Assembly: GCF_965219715.1 (NCBI RefSeq)
Contig: NZ_OZ244785.1
Location: 1,984,001 to 2,048,000, forward strand
Length of the DNA: 64,000 bases
Direction of reading: 5' to 3'
Origin: Bacterioplanoides sp965219715
Lineage (GTDB): Bacteria; Pseudomonadota; Gammaproteobacteria; Pseudomonadales; Oceanobacteraceae
Shown: positions 17,983 through 27,150 of the stretch, one piece after another
Numbering within the stretch: the first letter of the stretch is position 1
Layout of the letters: each line of letters opens with the position of its first letter
Made by a program: the position numbers and the translations under genes
Notes under the pieces: generated by a model
The model's database searches: none
Seen by the model: the letters and a program-made list of their open reading frames with translations, nothing else
Told to the model about the DNA's origin: nothing

Positions 17983-18177
17983 ATGTACGTTTGTTTATGC
18001 AAAGGCATCACCCAGCAGCAGATTCAGCAAGCTGTTGAAAACGGTGACAGCTACGCACAGATTCGCCAGAAAATGGGCGTAGGCACCGACTGCGGTTGCT
18101 GCGGCCAGAGTGCGAAACAAATGATCCGTGAGCATTCGAATAAAATGCCGGTGTGTGAGTTCGCAGAAGCCAGCTAA
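17983..18177 (+). CDS. bfd: Bacterioferritin-associated ferredoxin
   Basis: Bfd is a small [2Fe-2S] protein that reduces ferric iron in bacterioferritin to release it. The 64-residue protein has the four ligands as C-x-C (VCLCKG, residues 4 and 6) and C-x-x-C (DCGCCG region), the BFD spacing. The start at ATG 17983 gives the standard MYVCLC N terminus; the longer open frame is non-coding. Monocistronic between its own promoter and the terminator at 18196. Confidence 0.93.
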   Translation: MYVCLCKGITQQQIQQAVENGDSYAQIRQKMGVGTDCGCCGQSAKQMIREHSNKMPVCEFAEAS

Positions 18178-18195
18178 CACCGTACATATAGAACT

Positions 18196-18221
18196 AAAAC
18201 CAGCCAAGAGCTGGTTTTTTT
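18196..18221 (+). terminator. Terminator of bfd
   Basis: AAAACCAGC/GCTGGTTTT stem, 5-nt loop, then seven T. Confidence 0.9.
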
Positions 18222-18386
18222 ATGCCTGAAAAATAGCAATACAAGGTCAACTCTGTCGCATATCCCATCAATAATGCTTGTTAAGCCAATCGGATAGGTT
18301 CAATATGCCTGCATACCAGTTATTTGTGCCACTATCCCCTGCGAGAGTGGCCGATCCACCAACCGATTGAATTACGTTAGAGTGCC

Positions 18387-19367
18387 ATGCTGAATATCGT
18401 TGTCGCCGGATTTGATAAAGCCCTCGCCTCCGCCATAACCGGCGTTACCGATTTATTTGGCCTTGCGGGCGTCACCTGGAACCTGATTCAGGGTCAGCAA
18501 CCGGAAAAAGCGTTTAATGTAAAAATCGCCAGCAAAGACGGCGGTCCGATCCACTGTATTAATGGTCTGCAGATTGGCGCTCATATGAGCTTCGATGATA
18601 TTACCGAAGCCGATGCCATTGTTATCCCAACAATCGGCGGCCCAATCGAGGAAGTTGTTCAACATACGCCTGAATTACAGGCCTTACTGCAACGAGCCAA
18701 TCAGCAAGGTTGGACCATCGCTGGTAACTGCACTGGCAATTTCCTGCTGGCTGAATCCGGTATTCTCGATCATAAAACCGCCACAACCCACTGGGGCTTT
18801 AAAGAACAATTCCAGCAACACTATCCACAGATCGAGTTAAAAGCCGATCAGCTGATTACCCGCTCCGATAACATTTATTGTGCTGGCGGCGGCTTAGCCT
18901 GGTTCGATCTGGGGCTGCATATTATCGAACGCCAGATTGGTTTCGAAGCGGCGATTCAAACAGCTAAAGCCTTTGTGATTGATTATCGTCGCGACACCCA
19001 GTTGTCATACTCTCTGATGCGTTTATCCAAGCCGCATAAAGACGATTTAGTGCGTGAAGCGCAAAGCTGGCTGGAACAACATTACGCCGAGCAATTCACC
19101 GTGGAACAACTGGCAGAACGCTTCAGTGTTTCCAAACGAACTCTGATCCGGCGCTTTAATGCCGCGCTGGAAATGCCACCGAATACCTATGTGCAATCGT
19201 TACGCATTGAAGGTGCACAGAAGCTGTTGGAAGAAACCGAACGTACGGTTGATGTGGTGATGAATGATGTGGGTTATGAAGACGCCAGCTCTTTCCGTCG
19301 CCTGTTCCGTAAGAAAACCGGCCTGACACCGACAGAATATCGTCGCCGTTTTGCACGTCGATTGTAA
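18387..19367 (+). CDS. GlxA-type AraC-family regulator with DJ-1/PfpI domain
   Basis: A 326-residue regulator. Residues 1-185 form a DJ-1/PfpI (class I amidotransferase-like) sensing domain, with the nucleophile-elbow-like GNCTGNFLLAESG and the ATTHW motif found in GlxA/FtrA proteins. Residues 215-320 hold two AraC helix-turn-helix motifs, the second in DVGYEDASSFRRLFRKKTGLTP. Related proteins respond to small metabolites such as choline derivatives or arginine; the ligand here is unknown. Its target may be elsewhere, since the next gene has its own spacing of 100 nt. Confidence 0.9.
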   Translation: MLNIVVAGFDKALASAITGVTDLFGLAGVTWNLIQGQQPEKAFNVKIASKDGGPIHCINGLQIGAHMSFDDITEADAIVIPTIGGPIEEVVQHTPELQALLQRANQQGWTIAGNCTGNFLLAESGILDHKTATTHWGFKEQFQQHYPQIELKADQLITRSDNIYCAGGGLAWFDLGLHIIERQIGFEAAIQTAKAFVIDYRRDTQLSYSLMRLSKPHKDDLVREAQSWLEQHYAEQFTVEQLAERFSVSKRTLIRRFNAALEMPPNTYVQSLRIEGAQKLLEETERTVDVVMNDVGYEDASSFRRLFRKKTGLTPTEYRRRFARRL

Positions 19368-19467
19368 AATCTGATTAATTCTTTGTTTTAAGGCAATTTT
19401 GACCGTTCAGCTAATAGGAGCCACAAGTCTGATTCAGTAAAATGGCGCCTCTATCATGGAGACTGAT

Positions 19468-21777
19468 ATGCGTTGGTTTGTAATCTGCTTGTTGTTGTTT
19501 TCTTTTCCGGCTGTTGCAGCGCTGGATTGCCATTGGCCATTTAAAACTCAGGTAACTGTAAATACCTCCGCCAACGTGCCTGATAACTATCAGGTTCGAA
19601 TCAATATCACTGCCAGCGATTTGTTTAGCGGTTATGACTGGAGCAGCGATGGCCGGGATTTACGTGTATTCGATAGCGATGACAATACCGCCCTGGATTT
19701 CTGGATCGATCGCTGGGATCAAAGCACAGAAACTGCCTCTATCTGGGTACGTTTTTCCTCTCTGTCTCCTGGTAGCCGAACACTGTATCTGTATTATGGC
19801 AATCAGAATGCTCAGCCAATCACTCAGGTTCCACCGGTATTCACCTACCCGGGCATTCGTTTTCATACCCGCAATACCAGCGCGAACCCAACCAATTACA
19901 CACAAGCCGTTAATGCATTTGAGTCCGCTGCCGATGGTGTGACAGGTTATGGCTGTAAGTTTATTACTGACTTCACCGCCATTACCAACCGCAACCAGTT
20001 TTCCCCCAGCCAGCGCCGCGACAATTTTGGTGCCCGCTCAGAAAGTTACTTTGAAGTTAAACCCGGTGAAGCAGGATTCTGGGAATTTCGTTATGGCTCG
20101 GACTTTGGTCGCGGCGGCGGTTTATTTGTTAACAGCACAGCTTTAGAAGAACAGTGGAATGACGATCTGTGGTGGGCCAACAACTGGTCTAACAGTGATG
20201 TGTTAGAAGGTGGCATCAACCTAACAGCCGGATACCACAAACTTGAAGTATTAGGTTTTGAAGGATGCTGTGATGGTGGTATCACCGTGCAATTCAGAAA
20301 GCCTGGTGGTTCCTGGCAGACGTTTACCACCAGTAATATCGACATCCGATCAGCCGCATGCCCGGTGCAAACCAATATCGCGTTTGGTGCCCATACCGTG
20401 TGTCGCGCTGAGCTTGAAGTGATGTCATTTGGCAGTGGCAGCAATAACAGCACAGCTCCGGATGTCTGGGTAGAAGCCAGTCCACGCGCAGTGACCTACA
20501 AAGTTCGAAACAACGGTGACAAGCCAACCCTTCCAGATACCCGTTTAGATATTACACTGCCGGGCAACCTTAATCTGGACTCCAGTACATTAAACGGCTG
20601 GAGTTGTCCGGGTAGCACAGGCAACACATTAAACTGCGTTTATTCGACGGCAGTCAGTTCCGGAGCTTTCTTTCCGGACATTACATTAAATCTGATTCCA
20701 ACCTCTACCTTGCCAAGCCCGGTGACGCTATCAGCGACCGTCACTGGCTTACAGTACGACGCAGATCTCAATAACAACACCAGAGCAATCAGTCTGGCTA
20801 TACGCGCATTAAATCTGCCGTCAGGTCTGACGGGCGGCTGCTCCGCTCAACCAGGCCTTGTCACCGGTTTTTTTAATACCGTGGGAAACCCGGACGGGAA
20901 TGGCTGGGCTGACAATAAAGCCGAGTTCGACACTCTGGAAAACAGTTATGCCAAAGGGCCAACTCTTTATGGCTACACGCTACTTAATCAGGTGAATGGC
21001 TCTGCTAACCCATTCGGTAGTGACGAGCAATACTTGACCGTTTTTGATGGCTATATCCGCTTAGATTCCGATGGAGACTATCGCTTTGCCGTCGATGGTG
21101 ACGATGCGGTTGAGCTGACACTGTTCGACTCCAACAATGTCGAACACATTGCTGCCTGGTATGGTGGCCATGGCGCCATAAATAATCCACAAACGAATAG
21201 TCCAGCCACGATTATTAACAACGGTTTTGGTCAGGGTTTCTTTCGTTTCAGGTTCCGACATCAGGAAAATGCTGGCGGTGACAGTTTCCGAGCGTATTGG
21301 CGCAGACCCGGCGACAGTAGTTATTCGTTAATCCCGACCAGTCAGTTCTTTAATTGTACAGCTGACCAAAATATTGAGCTTTCTTCTGTGCTTGCGGTGA
21401 TCAGTGATCCGATTAACAGCTCAAACTTTAAAGCAATTCCCGGCGCAGTCATCAACTACACGGTCGTGGCGAAAAACCTAGGCAATATTAGCAGTGATTT
21501 GAATACCACCGTACTTGAGCAAGCGATCGATGATGGTAGTGAATTACAAACCGGCTCCTTAAGTTTCACAGACGGCGCCGGTAATAAAGCCAGCGGGCTG
21601 AATATCGCAGGAGTTACCGTAACCTACCTGAACGCTGCCGGAAACCCGGTGACACCAGCCACGGGGTTTGATCCGCTGGTACGAAAAATCCGAATGAGCT
21701 TTAATGGGACATTTAAACCGAAATTCGATACGCTGGAACCCGAGTTCAGCTATCAATATCGGGTTCGACTACAGTGA
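19468..21777 (+). CDS. Secreted multidomain DUF2341 / PA14-like / DUF11 protein
   Basis: A 769-residue exported protein. A signal peptide ends near SFPAVAA (residue 18). Residues about 35-115 fit DUF2341 (SLSPGSRTLYLYYGNQNA); about 140-285 form a lectin-like domain with the motif GFEGCCDGG; about 310-440 and 640-769 are DUF11-like surface-repeat domains (VISDPINSS... VVAKNLGN); about 455-635 resembles PA14 or the CCXG-type sugar-binding fold (DGDYRFAVDGDDAVEL). No anchor or sorting signal is seen at the C terminus (RVRLQ). MshQ-like proteins share parts of this layout. ATG 19468 is preceded by GGAG at 6-nt spacing. Role in adhesion is inference. Confidence 0.75.
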   Translation: MRWFVICLLLFSFPAVAALDCHWPFKTQVTVNTSANVPDNYQVRINITASDLFSGYDWSSDGRDLRVFDSDDNTALDFWIDRWDQSTETASIWVRFSSLSPGSRTLYLYYGNQNAQPITQVPPVFTYPGIRFHTRNTSANPTNYTQAVNAFESAADGVTGYGCKFITDFTAITNRNQFSPSQRRDNFGARSESYFEVKPGEAGFWEFRYGSDFGRGGGLFVNSTALEEQWNDDLWWANNWSNSDVLEGGINLTAGYHKLEVLGFEGCCDGGITVQFRKPGGSWQTFTTSNIDIRSAACPVQTNIAFGAHTVCRAELEVMSFGSGSNNSTAPDVWVEASPRAVTYKVRNNGDKPTLPDTRLDITLPGNLNLDSSTLNGWSCPGSTGNTLNCVYSTAVSSGAFFPDITLNLIPTSTLPSPVTLSATVTGLQYDADLNNNTRAISLAIRALNLPSGLTGGCSAQPGLVTGFFNTVGNPDGNGWADNKAEFDTLENSYAKGPTLYGYTLLNQVNGSANPFGSDEQYLTVFDGYIRLDSDGDYRFAVDGDDAVELTLFDSNNVEHIAAWYGGHGAINNPQTNSPATIINNGFGQGFFRFRFRHQENAGGDSFRAYWRRPGDSSYSLIPTSQFFNCTADQNIELSSVLAVISDPINSSNFKAIPGAVINYTVVAKNLGNISSDLNTTVLEQAIDDGSELQTGSLSFTDGAGNKASGLNIAGVTVTYLNAAGNPVTPATGFDPLVRKIRMSFNGTFKPKFDTLEPEFSYQYRVRLQ

Positions 21778-22220
21778 CCGAGACCAAAACTTCCCAGGCT
21801 TCTGCGAAATCAGCAAAACGTATCAATCAGCCAATATTGCGGCTGATGGTACTTGGCCTGGGTTGGCTCAGCGTATTTCTCGGTTTTATTGGTATTTTTT
21901 TGCCTGTGCTGCCAACCACACCTTTTCTGCTAGTCGCAGCCGCCTGCTTTTTACGCACATCTCCCCGCTTTTATAACTGGCTGGTATCACATCCACGTAT
22001 GGGGAAATATCTGCTTTATTATCTCGATGGCAAAGGCCTCCCGGTTAAAGCAAAAATCTATACCCTGATATTAATGTGGACCTCATTAATTTCCACCGCC
22101 TTTATTTTTGTACCGAGAATAACTGTACAAATCATCCTGCCAATCGTTGGTTTATTAGTCAGTGTTTATATTCTGCGCCTGCCAACTCTTAAACTACGTA
22201 GCGACAATCAGGACGGATAA
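21774..22220 (+). CDS. DUF454 (YbaN-family) inner-membrane protein
   Basis: About 148 residues with two or three membrane helices and the family signature FLPVLPTTPFLLVAAACF followed by SPRFYNWL. The function of YbaN proteins is not established. The GTG start at 21774 overlaps the TGA stop of the preceding gene (GTGA), a typical coupled arrangement, so the secreted protein and this membrane protein are likely made together. Confidence 0.88.
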   Translation: MTETKTSQASAKSAKRINQPILRLMVLGLGWLSVFLGFIGIFLPVLPTTPFLLVAAACFLRTSPRFYNWLVSHPRMGKYLLYYLDGKGLPVKAKIYTLILMWTSLISTAFIFVPRITVQIILPIVGLLVSVYILRLPTLKLRSDNQDG

Positions 22221-22224
22221 TTCT

Positions 22225-23085
22225 ATGCAAGTGGTTGACCTGAAGCAGTGGCAGGAAAACGCCCAAATCTTCCATTTTCGTGGCGAACAGTTTTGCTATT
22301 GGACATCCGTCAATCCGGCTGACAAACCCGCATTATTATTAATTCATGGTTTTCCCAGTGCGTCATGGGACTGGTCGCCCATGTGGAGTACTCTGGAAAA
22401 ACACTATCACCTGATTGCGGTTGATATGCTGGGCTTTGGCTTCTCCAGTAAGAACCCGAATGCTGATTACAGCATTAATTTTCAGGCTGATCTGCAGCAG
22501 GCACTGTTACAGCATCTGAAAATAGAAAACCATTCTGTTCTTGCTCATGACTACGGCGATACCGTGGCTCAGGAACTGCTCGCGCGAGATCATCACAAAC
22601 ATCACATTCAGCAAATGTTTTTGTTAAACGGCGGCCTGTTTCCCGAAACCCATCGCGCCCTGTTTGTGCAAAAACTGATGCTGTCACCAGTGGGGTTTCT
22701 GACACCGTTTTTTATTAACAAAAAACTGTTTCTGCGTTCTTTCGCAAAAATCTGTGCCAAGCCGTTATCAAGCGAAGAACTGGATGGCCTGTGGCTGTTA
22801 ATGGCCCATAACCAGGGGCCAGCTGTTATGCCAAAGCTGATTCACTATATGAAAGAACGACGCTTACATCGTGAGCGCTGGGTCAGCGCTTTGGCAAATA
22901 GCCGCACTCCTCTGGTTCTGATTAATGGCAGTGATGATCCAATTTCCGGCGCTCATATGGTTCGACGTTACCGTCAGATCGTACAAACCAACCACATCTA
23001 CGAATTACCCGGCATTGGCCACTATCCGCAACTGGAAGACCCGGCTTCCGTATCTCAATTAGTCCTCGAAACTTCGTCCGTCTGA
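22225..23085 (+). CDS. Alpha/beta hydrolase, MEST-like
   Basis: A 286-residue hydrolase. The oxyanion region is LIHGFPSASWDW, the nucleophile elbow is AHDYGDTVAQELLAR with Asp in the nucleophile place (as in haloalkane dehalogenase/epoxide hydrolase relatives and the animal MEST protein), the acid lies in NGSDDPISG and the catalytic His in GIGHYPQLEDP. The substrate is unknown. It starts 4 nt after ybaN (ATG 22225), so it is in the same operon. Confidence 0.88.
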   Translation: MQVVDLKQWQENAQIFHFRGEQFCYWTSVNPADKPALLLIHGFPSASWDWSPMWSTLEKHYHLIAVDMLGFGFSSKNPNADYSINFQADLQQALLQHLKIENHSVLAHDYGDTVAQELLARDHHKHHIQQMFLLNGGLFPETHRALFVQKLMLSPVGFLTPFFINKKLFLRSFAKICAKPLSSEELDGLWLLMAHNQGPAVMPKLIHYMKERRLHRERWVSALANSRTPLVLINGSDDPISGAHMVRRYRQIVQTNHIYELPGIGHYPQLEDPASVSQLVLETSSV

Positions 23086-23152
23086 TAGGAGATGACGTCA
23101 GCGAAATGACAAGGTAAGCTGCCGCGTCTGAATATTTTTCGCGGAAAACGCC

Positions 23153-23824
23153 ATGTTGTTAAAACGTCATTTTGACTGGATCAGCCTGATTATTCTGGCC
23201 GCCTTATTTATGATCTGGCCGGAGATTGATCTGGCAGTCAGCAATTATTTTTACGACCATGAAAATCAACAGTGGCCGTTGAAGTACCACCCGGTTAACA
23301 CTTCCATTTATGCCCTGTTTCGCTACATGCCGCATTTTTTGCTGCCGATTATGCTGATTTGTATTGGTATGACGTTCTGGCGTAATGGCATCAGCAAGCA
23401 ACACCGCAACCCGTTGCTGTTCCTGTTTCTGGTTTTATTGATTGGCCCCGGTCTGATCGTACATGGTGTTTTCAAGGAAGGCTTTGAGCGTCCACGCCCA
23501 CGCCAGGTTCAGGAGTTCAACGGCGGAAGTGGTTTCACTCCGGCTTTCGTTGTGTCAGACAGCTGTGAGAAGCGCTGCAAATCGTTTGTAAGTGGTCACT
23601 CTGCGATGGGCTTCTTCTTTATGGCTCTGGGCTGGGTTTTCCGCTCGAAACGCTGGTTCTGGTTTGGCATAGGCTTAGGCGTCATCAGTAGTCTGGTGAG
23701 AATTGTTCAGGGAGGACACTTCCTCAGTGATACAATTTTTGCCGGGTATGTTGTGTACTTTACCTGTCTGTTTATGTCTTCCTGGCTTTTTAACAGGCGA
23801 GGTATTGAGAGTGACCCCAATTGA
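23153..23824 (+). CDS. PAP2-family membrane phosphatase
   Basis: A 223-residue integral membrane protein with about six helices. The three phosphatase motifs are visible: KEGFERPRPRQ (KX6RP type), SGHSAMGF and RIVQGGHFLSD. Family members dephosphorylate undecaprenyl pyrophosphate, phosphatidic acid, phosphatidylglycerophosphate or lipid A. The C-x-x-x-C pair (DSCEKRCKSF) before motif 2 is typical of LpxE/LpxT-like lipid A-modifying members; the exact substrate is inference. It lies 67 nt after the hydrolase. Confidence 0.88.
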   Translation: MLLKRHFDWISLIILAALFMIWPEIDLAVSNYFYDHENQQWPLKYHPVNTSIYALFRYMPHFLLPIMLICIGMTFWRNGISKQHRNPLLFLFLVLLIGPGLIVHGVFKEGFERPRPRQVQEFNGGSGFTPAFVVSDSCEKRCKSFVSGHSAMGFFFMALGWVFRSKRWFWFGIGLGVISSLVRIVQGGHFLSDTIFAGYVVYFTCLFMSSWLFNRRGIESDPN

Positions 23825-23966
23825 TACATACAAGGCGCCCAATTGCCTAGAACACTCGTCTTAGAAACGGCAAACTGAAATTCAGGTTCTGGAAATCGAG
23901 CAGCGTTGTCTGACAAAGCTTCTCGTGCATGAACCCTGATCTCCTTGTGTTTATCGACACCTTTTG

Positions 23967-23991
23967 CCCAGCTTTTTAAGCTGGGTTTTTT
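23967..23991 (+). terminator. Terminator after the PAP2 gene
   Basis: CCCAGCTT/AAGCTGGG stem with T-run of six. The sequence past the T-run (ATGCCTGAAA) is the same as that past the bfd terminator. Confidence 0.9.
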
Positions 23992-24074
23992 ATGCCTGAA
24001 AGATTTGTAACATCACTGGAGCAAGGCCGTCATCCGTTGCTATAGTGTTTTGATAACTACACCTTCCGCTGCTT

Positions 24075-24356
24075 ATGAATTCACTTAACCCGCTTCAGAA
24101 TAACTTTATTGCGCCAGACAGAAGTGCACGTCAGGAGCCCCAGCGCTCCGAACGGCCGGTGCGTGAGCAGGTTAAACGAATTGATGAAGTTGAGGTAGTG
24201 TCAGCAGATATTAGCGATCTGGAGTTTCTCGCCCAGCAACAGGCGGAGCAACAACAACAACGGCAGAGCCAGTCCAGGGAAAGTAATGCGTTCTTGCAAA
24301 CTCAGGATCTGCAATCAGAGGGTTCGTTGGGACGTTTTATTGATATTCAGGCATGA
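24075..24356 (+). CDS. Hypothetical Gln/Arg-rich small protein
   Basis: A 93-residue hydrophilic protein, not recognised. It has a Pro/Arg-rich N-terminal third, an acidic middle (EVEVVSADISDLEFL) and a Gln run (QQQAEQQQQRQ), ending in LGRFIDIQA. No signal peptide or membrane segment; mostly disordered except a possible C-terminal helix. It has a clean intergenic region with a terminator upstream and no overlapping gene, which supports it being real, but the ribosome site is weak. Confidence 0.55.
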   Translation: MNSLNPLQNNFIAPDRSARQEPQRSERPVREQVKRIDEVEVVSADISDLEFLAQQQAEQQQQRQSQSRESNAFLQTQDLQSEGSLGRFIDIQA

Positions 24357-24363
24357 GCGGAAT

Positions 24364-24528
24364 TTAAGGTCTGACAACGGCAGAACGTCGCAGTGAAGCA
24401 ATTTCTGCATTCTCAAGCTCGTATGATACGTTCACTTCCCGCACAACCACTTCCGGTTCAGCAAAGCCAACCCAGTAGGTCAAAGCCAGCGTTAAAACTA
24501 AAAATGTCGTAAGAGTTACCTGAGCCAT
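24364..24528 (-). CDS. Possible 54-residue single-helix membrane protein
   Basis: An ATG at 24528 opens a 54-codon frame beginning MAQVTLTTFLVLTLALTYW, a hydrophobic N-terminal helix of about 20 residues followed by an acidic/basic tail. It ends tail to tail with the preceding plus-strand gene (7 nt apart). No strong ribosome site is seen and I recognise no homologue, so it is offered as a candidate only. Confidence 0.35.
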   Translation of the reverse strand: MAQVTLTTFLVLTLALTYWVGFAEPEVVVREVNVSYELENAEIASLRRSAVVRP

Positions 24529-24828
24529 GATGTAGAAATCTTATTTTTGTTTTACTGAAGGTTAAAATAAATCTCCCCCAGACAGCAAACGCCAATCAAG
24601 TACGATAGAACCACTAAATTTGCATCCCAGACATGTACACAATCGAAAACCTTATCATTAGCTTCATCTGCTCAGGAATATGACTAAAAAAATGATGTTT
24701 AGATAGACAGAAGCAACAGTTGGCTCATAGTGTAGCCAGTAACCCTGATGGCTTTAAGGTTGATATTTCACAATTTGTAACAGATTTTTTACCAACCTAA
24801 TCACGTCTTTGACCTATCTGAATGCATA

Positions 24829-24866
24829 AAAAAACGCCGCTGTTGTTAACAACAGCGGCGTTTTTT
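24829..24866 (-). terminator. Bidirectional terminator downstream of pnp
   Basis: A perfect 38-bp palindrome, AAAAAACGCCGCTGTTGTT plus its complement, with T-runs on both strands. It closes the long pnp transcription unit. Confidence 0.9.
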
Positions 24867-24884
24867 ATTCTAAAGCTTTGACTA

Positions 24885-24995
24885 AGAAACGTTAGCGAGG
24901 CCGACAATGCAAGGCAAAAACAGACGAAATAGCGCAGTTTATAACTAATAAATGAGCATATTGAGTCTGTTTTTAACGCTGCAGTGGCAACGCGG
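24885..24995. repeat. Imperfect palindromic intergenic repeat next to pnp
   Basis: Inner arms AAAAACAGAC (24916-24925) and GTCTGTTTTT (24965-24974) pair perfectly; outer parts (GCGAGGCC... and ...GGCAACGCGGG) pair partly. The core with AAATGAGCAT resembles a palindromic repeat scattered through many marine gammaproteobacterial genomes; only one copy is in this window. Confidence 0.5.
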
Positions 24996-25003
24996 GTAGT
25001 TTT

Positions 25004-27106
25004 TTACTGTTCAACGCCTTTCATAGTCAGCTTCACACGACCCTTAGGATCAACGTCCATCACGTGAACTTTAACCATCTGACCTTCAGTCAGGTGGTCA
25101 GCTACGTTTTCAACACGTTCTTCGCTGATCTGAGAGATGTGCAGCAGGCCATCTTTGCCTGGCAGTACGGTGATGAAAGCACCGAAGTCAACGATCTTGC
25201 TTACTTTACCTTCGTAAGTAACACCCACTTCGATTTCAGCAGTGATCTCTTCGATCATCTTCTGTGCAGCATCAGCACCGGCTTTATCAGCTGCGAAGAT
25301 CTTGATGTTGCCGTTGTCGTCGATATCAACAGAAGCACCAGTCTTCTCGGTGATATCACGGATGGTTGCGCCACCTTTACCGATTACGTCACGAATCTTG
25401 TCAGAATCGATCTTCATGCTGGTCATGGTTGGCGCGTTTTCAGACAGCTCAGTACGTGGCTCAGAGATAACCGCGTTCATTTGCTCCAGAATGGTGAAAC
25501 GGGCTTTCTTAGCCTGAGTCAGAGCGATTTCCATGATCTCTTCAGTGATACCTTCGATCTTGATATCCATCTGCAGTGCAGTGATACCTTCATCAGTACC
25601 GGCTACTTTAAAGTCCATGTCGCCCAAGTGGTCTTCGTCGCCTAGGATGTCGGTCAGAACCGCGAACTTCTCGCCTTCTTTAACCAGACCCATAGCAATA
25701 CCAGCAACAGGTGCTTTCAGTGGAACACCAGCGTCCATCAGAGACAGAGACGCGCCACATACGGAAGCCATCGAAGAAGAACCGTTCGATTCTGTGATCT
25801 CAGATACTACACGGATAGTGTATGGGAACTCTTCCTGATCCGGCATCATCGCCTGAACACCACGACGAGCCAGACGACCGTGACCGATTTCACGACGGCC
25901 AACACCGCCCATACGGCCAGCTTCACCAACAGAGTATGGAGGGAAGTTGTAGTGGAACAGGAATGGATCAGTGGTCATACCGTGCAGGAAATCAACCATC
26001 TGTGCGTCACGTGCGCTCCCCAGAGTCGTCGCAACGATCGCCTGAGTTTCACCACGGGTGAAAATTGCAGAACCGTGAGCAGTATTCAGACAACCAGTTT
26101 CAATGGTCAGAGGACGTACGGTTTCGTTGTCACGACCGTCGATACGAGGCTGACCGTCGATAACACGCTGACGTACCACTTCGTACTTCAATTCGCCAAC
26201 CATGCCAGCGATATCGTCAGCGCTGTAGCCTTCTTCGCCTTCAGCTGCGGCCAGCTTTTCAACGGCTGCGGCTTTAACTTCGTCGATACGACCGTAACGA
26301 GCCAGTTTGTCAGAGATGGTGTACGCTTCGCTGATACCAGCAGCTGCTTCGGCTTTAACGGCGTTGTACAGTTCTTCGTCACGCGCTTCAGCTTGCCAAT
26401 CCCACTGTTCAACTTTCAGCTCTTCAGCCCACTCGCTGATGGCAGTGATCGCAGACTGGAAACCTTTGTGTGCGAACAGAACCGCACCCAGCATTTCGTC
26501 TTCGGTCAGTTCGTCGGCTTCAGATTCAACCATCAGAACCGCGTCTTTAGTACCCGCAACAACCATATCCAGCAGAGAATCTTCCAGCTGGCTGTAAGTT
26601 GGATTCAGGGTGTAACCGTTGTCATCAGTGAAAGCTACACGTGCTGCACCAATAGGACCGTTAAACGGAATACCAGAAATGCTCAGTGCTGCAGACGTTG
26701 CGATCATGGCACAGATGTCCGGATCAACGTCTTTTTCTGCAGCAACAACAGTCTGGATAACCTGAACTTCGTTCATGAAGCCATTCGGGAACAGCGGACG
26801 AATCGGACGGTCAATCAGACGAGAAGTCAGAGTTTCTTTTTCAGAAGGACGACCTTCACGCTTCAGGTAACCACCAGGAATACGGCCAGCGGCGTACATT
26901 TTTTCCTGATAGTGAACAGACAGAGGGAAGAAGTCCTGACCCGGCTTAGTGCTTTTCGCAGCTACAACGGTAGCCAGCACCTGAGTTTTGCCGATAGTAG
27001 CCAGTACAGCGCCGTCAGCCTGACGAGCGATACGGCCGGTTTCTAAAGTGACGGTTTCGCCACCGAATTCGAAGGTTTTGGTTAAAGCAACTGGTTTAGT
27101 GCTCAT
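25004..27106 (-). CDS. pnp: Polynucleotide phosphorylase
   Basis: PNPase degrades RNA 3' to 5' phosphorolytically and is part of the degradosome. The 700 residues hold two RNase PH domains (about 10-230 and 320-550; HGSAIFTRGETQA and GRREIGHGRLA visible), then a KH domain with GKGGATIRDI and a C-terminal S1 domain (VGVTYEGKVSKIVDFGAF). AAGGA lies 8 nt before the ATG. It follows rpsO, as in most gammaproteobacteria, with an intervening foldback that may be an RNase III/PNPase control site. Confidence 0.98.
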   Translation of the reverse strand: MSTKPVALTKTFEFGGETVTLETGRIARQADGAVLATIGKTQVLATVVAAKSTKPGQDFFPLSVHYQEKMYAAGRIPGGYLKREGRPSEKETLTSRLIDRPIRPLFPNGFMNEVQVIQTVVAAEKDVDPDICAMIATSAALSISGIPFNGPIGAARVAFTDDNGYTLNPTYSQLEDSLLDMVVAGTKDAVLMVESEADELTEDEMLGAVLFAHKGFQSAITAISEWAEELKVEQWDWQAEARDEELYNAVKAEAAAGISEAYTISDKLARYGRIDEVKAAAVEKLAAAEGEEGYSADDIAGMVGELKYEVVRQRVIDGQPRIDGRDNETVRPLTIETGCLNTAHGSAIFTRGETQAIVATTLGSARDAQMVDFLHGMTTDPFLFHYNFPPYSVGEAGRMGGVGRREIGHGRLARRGVQAMMPDQEEFPYTIRVVSEITESNGSSSMASVCGASLSLMDAGVPLKAPVAGIAMGLVKEGEKFAVLTDILGDEDHLGDMDFKVAGTDEGITALQMDIKIEGITEEIMEIALTQAKKARFTILEQMNAVISEPRTELSENAPTMTSMKIDSDKIRDVIGKGGATIRDITEKTGASVDIDDNGNIKIFAADKAGADAAQKMIEEITAEIEVGVTYEGKVSKIVDFGAFITVLPGKDGLLHISQISEERVENVADHLTEGQMVKVHVMDVDPKGRVKLTMKGVEQ

Positions 27107-27150
27107 TCAAAATTTCCTTTAATAATATAAATTCACCAGTTCCGACTGCC

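Larger units (their letters stand above)
24529..25003. other. Intergenic region downstream of pnp
   Basis: 475 bp without a convincing gene. The left 300 bp are AT-rich and without recognisable structure; then come a strong bidirectional terminator (24829-24866) and an imperfect palindromic repeat next to the pnp stop (24885-24995). Confidence 0.6.

Noticed and set aside
25880..27046. 388-codon ORF antisense to pnp
   Set aside because: A shadow frame of the conserved pnp gene, rich in Thr, Arg and Phe, with no motif.
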